Assembly: GCA_014239625.1 (NCBI GenBank) | Contig: JAAZYN010000162.1 | Span: 1 to 7,400 of the forward strand | Length of the DNA stretch: 7,400 nucleotides | Direction of reading: 5' to 3' | Origin: Myxococcales bacterium | Lineage (GTDB): Bacteria > Myxococcota_A > UBA9042 > PHBI01 > JAAZYN01 | In this document: positions 1-6,570 of the stretch, piece after piece | Layout: every line of letters starts with the position of its first letter | Position numbering within the stretch: position 1 is the first letter of the stretch | Made by a program: the position numbers and the translations under genes | The notes under the pieces: model-generated | Databases searched by the model: none | Seen by the model: the letters and a program-made list of their open reading frames with translations, nothing else | What the model was told of the DNA's origin: nothing

Positions 1-1
1 C

Positions 2-181
2 TACGACGTCGGTCTCGCGCCTTGCCAGCGACGCAATCGCCTGGCGAATCTCGCGATCAACCAAACTGACCGGCTCCATGAGACCGCGAACTTTCCACAA
101 GGGGCACGGGTAGCCGCCAGCCGCACCGCTCTTTTCGAGCAGGGGGCCCTCGCTGTGCGCCCCCGACGAGACGTCTTATGA
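2..181 (+). CDS. C-terminal end of an unidentified upstream gene (5' truncated)
   Basis: An open frame enters from the left edge and reads 59 codons to a TGA at 179-181, without a start in the window. The peptide begins YDVGLAPCQRRN, is rich in Arg and Ala, and ends in RPRRDVL. It shows no membrane segment or motif that I recognise, so I assign no function. Two things support it as real. It stays open up to the next gene, and its stop overlaps that gene's start in an ATGA arrangement typical of translationally coupled operon genes. Its third-position G/C bias is visible but weaker than in the synthase downstream, which tempers confidence. The competing minus-strand frame across 1-309 runs into the KS start and is judged a shadow. 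If real, the gene is co-transcribed with the synthase and may act in the same pathway. Confidence 0.6.
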   Translation, partial: YDVGLAPCQRRNRLANLAINQTDRLHETANFPQGARVAASRTALFEQGALAVRPRRDVL

Positions 182-3100
182 CCCGCAAAGTAGCTATCGT
201 CGGAATGGGCTGCCGGTTTCCCGGGGCCGCCGACCTCGCCGCGTACTGGCGCATGACGCGCGAAGGGGTCGATGGCTTCTCTCCGGTGCCCGCCGACCGC
301 TGGGATCACTCGCTGTTTCTCAGTGAGAGCAGACGCGCTGCGGACAAGAGCTACGCTCCCCGCGGGGGCTTCGTCGACGACGTGACCTCGTTTCCAGCGC
401 TAGAGCTGGGCATTCCGCCGCGCAGGGTGCAGGTCATGGACCCGCAACAGCGCTTGTTGTTGTGGACCGCCATGGAGGCCATCGAAGACGCCGGGCTGAG
501 GGCTGCGGACCTGCCGCGACGTACCGGCGTGATGGTCGGAGTGACGGCCACCGAGTTTCGCGAGCTGCAGACCGCTCGGTCGATGGCTCAGTTGATGGCC
601 AGCGGGAAGCTGGGGACCGCTCCAGAGGATCCAGAGGTGTTGTCTCGGGCGGTAGACCGTGTGCTCGCGCCCCGCGCGTACACGGCGCCCGGCGGGCTGG
701 GTAACATGACCGCCGCGATGGTCGCCCAGGAGTTGGACCTCAAGGGGCCCGCCTACTCCGTCGACTCCGCCTGCGCGTCTGCGCTCATCGCCCTCGCCCA
801 GGCGGTCGATGGGCTGCGGAGCGGTCGGCTGGATGCTGCGCTGGCTGGTGGCGTTTACCTCAACCTCGCCCCGGACCACTTCATCGCGTTCTCGCGTATC
901 GGCGCCATGAGTCAGCGAGGGACCTGCCTCCCCTTCGACGCTCGCGCCGACGGCTTCGTCCAGGGCGAGGGGGCAGGGGTCGTCCTGCTCAAACGGCTCG
1001 ACGACGCGATCGCCGACGGTGACCGTGTCTACGCCGTCATCGACGGGGTCGCGCTCAACAGCGACGGGAGCGGTGATGGGCCCATGGCGCCCAACGTCGA
1101 CGGGCAAGCCGATGTCATCGTCCGAGCCTGGCACGACGCCGGCGTCGACCCTGGCGACCTCGGCTACGTCGAGACCCATGGGACCGCCACGCCCGTCGGA
1201 GATCCGACCGAGATAAGAGGGCTCGCCAAGGCCCTCGGCGCGCGCCTCGCCGAGGGAGGCGTGGTGCTCGGTTCATCCAAGGCCAATGTCGGCCACACCA
1301 TGAGCGCGGCCGGCGTGGCCGGGCTGATTCGTGCGGCCCTGGCCGTCCATCACCGGGAACGGCCACCGATGGCCGGCTTCGAGAGCCCCAACCCAAAGCT
1401 CGACATCGGGTCCACCCCCTTCGTCATCCCGACCGCCCCGGTGGCCTGGAGTGAGGACGCCCGGGTCGCCTGCGTCAGCTCCTTTGGCTTCGGCGGCACC
1501 AACGCCCACGTGGTCCTGAGCAACGACCCCCAGGTCCAAACGGACCGCTGCGCCGATGACCTCCACGAGCTGCTCGTCATGAGCGCCGCCAGCATCGAGC
1601 AGCTGCGGTTGCTGGCGGGGCGCACCGCGGAGGTCATCGCCGGGGACCCCACCGCCACGGTCGCTGGCGTGGCCCGCGCGTGGGCTCGTCGGCGCCCCCT
1701 GGAGGCCAGGGTCGGTCTGGTCGCCAAGGGCCGAGAGGACCTCATCGCCAAGCTCCGAATGGTCGCCGCGGGTGACATCCCGGAAGGCGGGCACCTGGGA
1801 GTCGTTGGCGACAGCGCGCCGCGTCTGGCGTTCTTGTTCCCCGGTCAGGGGGCGCAGCGTCCAGGGATGTTGGCCGATATCCGCCAACGCTTCCCTCGCG
1901 TGAAGGCCACCCTGGATGCGCTCGACGCGGCCCTCGAGGAGGTCCTGGAGACCCCACTCAACGCGCTCATCTACCCGTCCACCGCGGACGCCGCTGCGTC
2001 TGCGGCGCTCACCCGGACGTCCAACTGCCAACCCGCGCTGCTCGCCTGCGGTGTGGCCCTGGATGCCCTGCTCGCGGATCTGGGCGTCCGCCCAGTGGTC
2101 ACCGCCGGACACTCTCTCGGTGAGTTCACGGCCGCGGTCGCAGCGGGTATCCTCGATGCCGACGAGGCCGCTCGCTTCGTCGCTCGTCGCGGGCTCGCCA
2201 TGGAAGCCCTCGAGGGGGACCCGGGGGCGATGGCGGCGCTCAAGACGGACGCCGCTACGGCTGCGGGGCTGCTGGTCGACGACACCGTCTTGGCCAACCT
2301 GAATCACCCCCGACAGTGCGTCGTGAGCGGCCTGACAGACGCCGTCGCCGAGGTCGTCAAGCGAGCGGAAGAGGCCGGCGTAGAGGCGATCGGGCTGACC
2401 GTGTCCCACGGCTTTCACTCCCCCGCGTTGAATGGGCTCGACGTCAGCGCCCTGGTGGAAGAGCTCAGCCTCAACGCCCCCGGCCCGGACGCTCCCAAAG
2501 TCGCCTCGGCGATAGAAGGCGACGTCTATCGCGACAGCGCCCACGCCCGTCGGGTCTTCGCCGACCACGCGCTGAGCCCGGTGCGCTTCGTGGACGCCCT
2601 GGAGGTGTGCGAAGCCCAACAAGTCGACATCTACCTCCAGGTGGCCTCTGGCGGTCCGCTGGCGGCCTTTGCGCGGAGCACCCTCAAGGGTCGCGGCAAG
2701 ACCATCTTGTCGCTGGCTCCGATGATCGATGATGACGGCGGCCAAGCCCTCCTGTCGATTCTCGCCCGCCTGTGGACCCTGGGCGTGGACCTGGACGCCA
2801 GCGCCGTCGCCTCTGCGGCCCCGATCGGCGCGTCATTGCCTGCGTCGCTGCTACCCACGGAGCGGTACTGGGTCATTCAAGACGGCGCGGGGCGGGCACC
2901 GAGCATCGAGAAGGGCACCGAGACCGGCCAAACGCTCCGCCTGGACGCCTCGAGGGAGGTCACCGCCGCCCCGAAGGTCGCGACGTCATCCGATGCGGAC
3001 CCGGTGGCCGAGCGCGTGATGGCGATCGTGGCCAAGGTCAGCGCCTACCCCCTGGCGGCGCTCAAACCCAGCATGACCTTGATGGGCGCGCTGGGGTTCG

Positions 3101-6100
3101 ACTCCCTGATGGTGGCTGATCTGTCGGCCGGGCTGACGGAGGCCTTCGACAACGTCGATGGGATCCCGCAGGAGCTGATGCTCGACAACCCGACCGTGGA
3201 CGACGTCATCGAGTACGCGCGGACCGCCGTCCCCGGGATGGCCAGCGGAGCGTCGGACGGCCCTCTGTTGCGCTGGACTCCGGTCTGGGAGCCCCGTGAA
3301 CGGCTCGGCGAGAGCCTCGCCCGGAGCGCCAAGGCCGCCACCTTCATCGGCGGCGACTGGCCGGAGCTGCGAGCGCTCCTGACGGCTCGCGGGGTCACCG
3401 TCTCGAGCCTGGGCCTGGAGGACGCAGCCCAGATTGAGGGCACCGATCTGCTCGTGTTTTTCGGTGATCTTACGCCCGCGAGACCGTTGGGCGCGGTCTT
3501 GGCCGGTGAGGTGGCGTGGCCGGACCGCTCCGGTAGCCTCATCTCGGCGCTCGACGCGCTGGCGGCGTGCGGAAGCGAGCCGGACCTGCTCGTACTGCAT
3601 CGCGTCGACGATCCCTGGGCCGAGAGCTTGAGCGCCGTCGCCAGGGTCGTCGCCAAGGAGTGGCAGGTCACCTCCAAGGCCATCGGTGGCGGCAGCGCTG
3701 AGGACATCCTGGCGGAGTGGGGCGGCGGAGACCGGACGGTGGATGTTCGGTTCGTGGACCAGCAGCGGCACGTTGTGCGCTTCGACAGGTCGGTGAACGC
3801 CCCCGAGGCCGGTCCGGGTTGGCAGCCAGGAGAAGGGCAGACCGTGGTGGTCACCGGCGGCACCCGCGGGATCGGTGCGGCGTTGGGCACCTTGCTGGCT
3901 GAGCGCGGGGCCAAAGTGGTGCTCGTCGGACGCGGCGCGCCGTCGGCCGAGGTGCGGCGCCTGATCGACTCATCCGAGGGTCGAGTGGTGGCGGTGAGGG
4001 CGGATGTCACCGATCTCGACTCGGTCACTGCGGCGGTCCGCGACCATGGGCCCGTCACGGCCTTGGTCCACGCGGCGGGGCTGCTGGCTGACGGGGCTCT
4101 GGGGACGGTGGAGCCAACCCGCGGCGACGCTGCCCGGCAGGTCAAAGCGCGGGGCTTTTTGAACACGGTGAGCGCCTGCGGCAAGTCCCTCGAGGTGGTG
4201 GTGGGGATCGGCTCCTGGGCGGGCCGCTTTGGCAATCGTCATCAGGCCCACTACGCGGCAGGTAACGCGCTGATGGCCTCGCTGGCCGGCCACCCCGCCA
4301 ACGGTGTGCGCCTCGCGGTCAGCGAGTTCGGTCCCTGGGCCGAGTCCGCCATGGTCCAGAACATCCCAGAGGCCGTGCAGACGGCGATGAAGGCCGAGGG
4401 AGTGGACTTCATCAGCGACGATGAAGGGCTTGAAGCCCTCCTGATGGATCTGGCCCACGGTGAGGGGGCGGCGGTACATGCGCGCCGTCGCCCGGCGGTC
4501 TTGCGCGCGGACTCGTCGCGCACCCTCGCGGTCGCAACGCAACCCTATCTCCGCGATCACGCGCTGGACGGCGTGCCGGTGTTGCCGTTGGCTGGGGCAG
4601 CTGATCTGCTGGCCTGGATCGGCGGGGCCGATGTGGCCCGCCATGGTCCGTTCGAGTTGACGGATCTGCAGCTGTTCAAGGGCGTGGCCTTGCAGCCTGC
4701 CGACAGCACGCTGGACATCAACCTGGCAGCGGACGGTCGGCGCGTCGAGCTGCGCCAGGGCGACGGGGCGCTCAGTTATCGAGCGCGGGTCACCCCCTTC
4801 GAGGGCAGCCTGGAGGCGCCTCCGCGGATCGAAGGCGGAGCGGCGCCGTCGCTGTCGCTGGATGACTTTTATCGCGATGTCACCTTCCACGGGCCGTTGC
4901 TTCAGGGGGCGACCGGTATCGACGGCGTGGGAGAAGGGTTCATCCGCGGCCGGGTCAGGGTCGGCGACCCCAAGGACTGGGAGCCCGCCACGAGTCGGCG
5001 CCGCTTCACCATCGACCCGCTGGCTCTGGACTCGGCGATGCAGTTGGCGGCGCACGTCGCGTGGACGCGGTTCCAGCGGGCCGGAACGCCGGTGGGGCTG
5101 GGGCGCTTCGTGCAGCTCGCTCCCCTCGGTGACGCGGGGAGTGACGTCGCCGTCGAGGTTCACTTCGGAGACATGGCCGCCGACAGCGACCGCTTCTCTG
5201 CGACCATCGCGTTCTACGACGATTCGGGGACACTCCTCGCGTTGGCCGAGGATGTGGTCGCGGAGCTCAGGCAGGTTCACGACGTCCAGGAGGTCACCGA
5301 GCAAGAGCCGACCTTCGAGGTCAAACCGGCCTGGATCGACCCCGCCAAGTGGCGCGAGGTCAAAGACATGGCGATGCGCCTGAAGATGGCGGACGTCATC
5401 GGGGTGGGCAACCCGTACTTCCACGTCCACGAGGGCACGGCGCGGGACACGACGGTGGTCGACGGCCGGGAGCTCCTGAACTTCTCGAGCTACAACTACC
5501 TGGGGCTGTCCGGAGACGAGCGGGTCCTGTCCGACGTCAAAGACGCTGTCTATGCCTACGGCACTTCGGTCAGCGCGTCGCGCGTCGCCAGTGGCGAGCG
5601 ACCGTTTCATGGCGAGCTGGAGAAGCTGTTGGCGCGCTGTCAGGACGTCGAGGATTCGGTCCTCTTCACCGCCGGTCACGCCGCTAATGTGTCGACCATC
5701 GGGCACATCCTCGGCCCCAAAGACCTCATCCTGCACGACGAGCTCATCCACGACTCAGCGCTCGGCGGCATCAAGATGTCGGGCGCGAATCGCCGCGGCT
5801 TCAAGCACGAGGACCACGACGACCTGGAGGCGCAGCTCCGCGAGCTTCGACCCCATTATGAGAAGTGCCTGATCATCTCCGAAGGCGTCTACTCGATGGA
5901 CGGAGACATCTGCAACCTGCCGTCCCTGGTGGCGATCAAGAAGAAGCATGGCTGCCTGCTCATGATCGATGAGGCCCACAGCTTCGGCATATTGGGCGCG
6001 ACGGGCTGCGGGCTGCGCGAGCATTGGGGCATCGCAGGAAATGAGGTCGACCTCTGGATGGGCACCCTGTCCAAGTCATTGGCCTCGTGCGGCGGTTGGA

Positions 6101-6570
6101 TCGCCGGCTCTCAGGTGCTCATCGACTACCTCCGGTACACCGTGGGCGGTTTTGTGTACAGCGCGGGCATGACCCCGGCCAATGGGGTCGCGGCGCTGTC
6201 CTCGCTCAAGCTGATGCTCGAGGAGCCGCGGAGGGTGCGGGAGCTCCAATCGAACGCCGCCTTCTTCCACAGCGAGTGCGTCAAACGCGGCCTCGACACC
6301 GGGCCCGCGCGCGGCGGCTCGGGGGTCATCCCGGTGGTCACCGGCAACTCCATCCACGCCCTGTTTTTGTCCAAACATCTGGCGGACAAAGGCATCAACG
6401 TCCAGCCCATCGTGTTCCCGGCGGTCGCCGACGACGCCGCCCGGCTCCGGTTCTTCCTGTCGAGCACCCACTCCCACGAACAGCTGGCCTTGACCGCCAA
6501 GACGGTCGCCGAGACTCTCGCCGAGGTGCGCGAGAAGCATCCCGTGAAGAAGGGTAGGGGCAGCATCTGA
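178..6570 (+). CDS. Iterative-type polyketide synthase fused to an alpha-oxoamine synthase (KS-AT-ACP-KR-DH-AOS)
   Basis: This 2,130-residue cytosolic megasynthase should build a polyketide chain from malonyl units and release it by decarboxylative condensation with an amino acid. Domains in order (residues): KS about 4-447, AT 549-848, ACP 941-1016, KR 1030-1445 including its structural half, DH 1449-1698 and AOS 1725-2118. There is no ER, methyltransferase, C-terminal thioesterase or reductase domain, and only one ACP. The start is secure: ATG178 lies four codons before the conserved KS opening, and the frame has no other start after its last upstream stop at 79-81. The start overlaps the previous stop (ATGA) and the Shine-Dalgarno is weak, suggesting translational coupling. 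The lack of an N-terminal docking helix argues for a stand-alone iterative enzyme rather than a mid-assembly-line module. The domain order resembles PfaA and enediyne PKSE synthases. The starter unit, number of cycles and amino acid substrate cannot be read from sequence. Confidence 0.97.
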   Translation: MTRKVAIVGMGCRFPGAADLAAYWRMTREGVDGFSPVPADRWDHSLFLSESRRAADKSYAPRGGFVDDVTSFPALELGIPPRRVQVMDPQQRLLLWTAMEAIEDAGLRAADLPRRTGVMVGVTATEFRELQTARSMAQLMASGKLGTAPEDPEVLSRAVDRVLAPRAYTAPGGLGNMTAAMVAQELDLKGPAYSVDSACASALIALAQAVDGLRSGRLDAALAGGVYLNLAPDHFIAFSRIGAMSQRGTCLPFDARADGFVQGEGAGVVLLKRLDDAIADGDRVYAVIDGVALNSDGSGDGPMAPNVDGQADVIVRAWHDAGVDPGDLGYVETHGTATPVGDPTEIRGLAKALGARLAEGGVVLGSSKANVGHTMSAAGVAGLIRAALAVHHRERPPMAGFESPNPKLDIGSTPFVIPTAPVAWSEDARVACVSSFGFGGTNAHVVLSNDPQVQTDRCADDLHELLVMSAASIEQLRLLAGRTAEVIAGDPTATVAGVARAWARRRPLEARVGLVAKGREDLIAKLRMVAAGDIPEGGHLGVVGDSAPRLAFLFPGQGAQRPGMLADIRQRFPRVKATLDALDAALEEVLETPLNALIYPSTADAAASAALTRTSNCQPALLACGVALDALLADLGVRPVVTAGHSLGEFTAAVAAGILDADEAARFVARRGLAMEALEGDPGAMAALKTDAATAAGLLVDDTVLANLNHPRQCVVSGLTDAVAEVVKRAEEAGVEAIGLTVSHGFHSPALNGLDVSALVEELSLNAPGPDAPKVASAIEGDVYRDSAHARRVFADHALSPVRFVDALEVCEAQQVDIYLQVASGGPLAAFARSTLKGRGKTILSLAPMIDDDGGQALLSILARLWTLGVDLDASAVASAAPIGASLPASLLPTERYWVIQDGAGRAPSIEKGTETGQTLRLDASREVTAAPKVATSSDADPVAERVMAIVAKVSAYPLAALKPSMTLMGALGFDSLMVADLSAGLTEAFDNVDGIPQELMLDNPTVDDVIEYARTAVPGMASGASDGPLLRWTPVWEPRERLGESLARSAKAATFIGGDWPELRALLTARGVTVSSLGLEDAAQIEGTDLLVFFGDLTPARPLGAVLAGEVAWPDRSGSLISALDALAACGSEPDLLVLHRVDDPWAESLSAVARVVAKEWQVTSKAIGGGSAEDILAEWGGGDRTVDVRFVDQQRHVVRFDRSVNAPEAGPGWQPGEGQTVVVTGGTRGIGAALGTLLAERGAKVVLVGRGAPSAEVRRLIDSSEGRVVAVRADVTDLDSVTAAVRDHGPVTALVHAAGLLADGALGTVEPTRGDAARQVKARGFLNTVSACGKSLEVVVGIGSWAGRFGNRHQAHYAAGNALMASLAGHPANGVRLAVSEFGPWAESAMVQNIPEAVQTAMKAEGVDFISDDEGLEALLMDLAHGEGAAVHARRRPAVLRADSSRTLAVATQPYLRDHALDGVPVLPLAGAADLLAWIGGADVARHGPFELTDLQLFKGVALQPADSTLDINLAADGRRVELRQGDGALSYRARVTPFEGSLEAPPRIEGGAAPSLSLDDFYRDVTFHGPLLQGATGIDGVGEGFIRGRVRVGDPKDWEPATSRRRFTIDPLALDSAMQLAAHVAWTRFQRAGTPVGLGRFVQLAPLGDAGSDVAVEVHFGDMAADSDRFSATIAFYDDSGTLLALAEDVVAELRQVHDVQEVTEQEPTFEVKPAWIDPAKWREVKDMAMRLKMADVIGVGNPYFHVHEGTARDTTVVDGRELLNFSSYNYLGLSGDERVLSDVKDAVYAYGTSVSASRVASGERPFHGELEKLLARCQDVEDSVLFTAGHAANVSTIGHILGPKDLILHDELIHDSALGGIKMSGANRRGFKHEDHDDLEAQLRELRPHYEKCLIISEGVYSMDGDICNLPSLVAIKKKHGCLLMIDEAHSFGILGATGCGLREHWGIAGNEVDLWMGTLSKSLASCGGWIAGSQVLIDYLRYTVGGFVYSAGMTPANGVAALSSLKLMLEEPRRVRELQSNAAFFHSECVKRGLDTGPARGGSGVIPVVTGNSIHALFLSKHLADKGINVQPIVFPAVADDAARLRFFLSSTHSHEQLALTAKTVAETLAEVREKHPVKKGRGSI
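187..1518 (+). other. Ketosynthase (KS) domain of the megasynthase
   Basis: Residues about 4-447 catalyse decarboxylative Claisen chain extension. The catalytic triad is complete: Cys199 in VDSACASA, His334 in ETHGTATPVGD and His373 in KANVGH. The domain opens with VAIVGMGCRFPG and closes with the FGFGGTNAH motif. The active-site motif (S-A-C-A-S) differs from the T-A-C-S-S of ordinary modular KSs and is closer to the A-A-C-A-S type that I recall for PUFA and enediyne synthases. A stretch at about residues 124-172 is longer than in modular KSs and leads into GGLGN, which also recalls PfaA. The KS-AT linker occupies about residues 448-548. Confidence 0.95.
1822..2721 (+). other. Acyltransferase (AT) domain, predicted malonyl-specific
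   Basis: Residues about 549-848 load the extender unit onto the ACP. The oxyanion region is FPGQGAQ (residues 554-560), the nucleophile is Ser646 in GHSLGE, and the second catalytic residue is His747 in GFHS. Leu after the active Ser and the xFHS motif both fit malonyl-CoA rather than methylmalonyl-CoA, which usually shows GHSQGE and YASH. The Gly in GFHS replaces the commoner Ala of HAFH. An Arg pair follows the active Ser, where the extender carboxylate is normally bound. The specificity is inferred from motifs only. Confidence 0.92.
2998..3225 (+). other. Acyl carrier protein (ACP) domain, single and internal
   Basis: Residues about 941-1016 form one carrier domain that tethers the growing chain by a 4'-phosphopantetheine on Ser976 in the motif GFDSLM. 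The helical flanks and the closing DNPTVDDVIEY pattern are typical of an ACP. It sits between the AT and the KR rather than at the end of the module. Only one copy is visible, unlike the tandem ACPs of PfaA. No phosphopantetheinyl transferase is visible in the window, so activation must come from elsewhere. Confidence 0.95.
3265..4512 (+). other. Ketoreductase (KR) domain, catalytically complete
   Basis: Residues about 1030-1445 contain a structural subdomain (about 1030-1215) followed by the NADPH-binding catalytic half. The Rossmann motif is TGGTRGIG (1226-1233). Catalytic residues are Lys1323, Ser1346, Tyr1359 and Asn1363, with normal spacing. The stereochemistry loop after HAAG reads LLADG, keeping the second Asp (Asp1305) of the B-type LDD motif. 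The A-type Trp eight residues before the Tyr is replaced by Phe1351. This suggests, weakly, a B-type reduction giving a D-configured hydroxyl for the DH. Confidence 0.93.
4522..5271 (+). other. Dehydratase (DH) domain, double hot-dog fold
   Basis: Residues about 1449-1698 remove water from the beta-hydroxyacyl chain. The first motif HxxxGxxxxP is intact (His1461, Gly1465, Pro1470). The second, DxxxQ, is intact in LDSAMQ (Asp1618, Gln1622). Between them lies the FHGPLLQG element (1570-1577), equivalent to the YGPxFQG motif of PKS dehydratases. The DH follows the KR, the reverse of modular synthases but as in PfaA and PKSE enzymes. With no ER, the expected chain keeps its double bonds. Confidence 0.9.
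5350..6531 (+). other. Alpha-oxoamine synthase (AOS) domain, PLP-dependent release domain
   Basis: Residues about 1725-2118 are a full-length fold-type I PLP enzyme of the family holding 8-amino-7-oxononanoate synthase, glycine C-acetyltransferase (KBL), 5-aminolevulinate synthase and serine palmitoyltransferase. The PLP-binding Lys1966 lies in TLSKSLASCGGW. The cofactor-contacting Asp1931 and His1934 lie in DEAHSFG, and His1858 in DELIHDSALGG fits the PLP-stacking His. NFSSYNYLGL (1768-1777) is the usual N-terminal element. The family G-x-G-x-x-G-S-R region is GTSVSASR (1795-1802). Family chemistry joins an amino acid to an acyl thioester with loss of CO2, giving an alpha-amino ketone. It probably accepts the chain from Ser976 of the internal ACP, about 750 residues upstream. 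The amino acid cannot be predicted from the visible motifs. Confidence 0.95.
6556..6560 (+). promoter_or_regulatory. Ribosome binding site for the thioesterase gene
   Basis: A purine-rich run containing AGGGG ends nine bases before the thioesterase ATG at 6570. It lies inside the last codons of the synthase, where it helps encode the basic tail KKGRG. Its position supports the chosen start. With the one-base stop/start overlap, it suggests that the thioesterase is translated both by coupling and by its own initiation. Confidence 0.6.

Noticed and set aside
1..309. A minus-strand frame at the left edge
   Set aside because: It overlaps the KS N-terminus and competes with a + strand frame that joins the synthase by an ATGA overlap; its Arg/Ala-rich translation looks like a shadow.
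1822..2721. Methylmalonyl specificity of the AT
   Set aside because: The motifs GHSLGE and GFHS do not match GHSQGE and YASH, so malonyl is favoured.
1273..2745. A long minus-strand open frame (490 residues) inside the KS-AT region
   Set aside because: It lies wholly antisense to well-supported KS and AT motifs; the translation is low-complexity and rich in Gly, Arg and Asp without recognisable domains. Long antisense frames are expected opposite GC-rich coding sequence.
2722..2997. A possible second ACP or extra domain between AT and ACP
   Set aside because: The segment holds only the post-AT linker (YWV region) and a stretch rich in Ala, Thr and charged residues; there is no second DSL-type phosphopantetheine site.
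3970..5751. A 593-residue minus-strand open frame across KR, DH and AOS
   Set aside because: It is antisense to catalytic motifs in all three domains and shows no family motif of its own; a codon-bias shadow.
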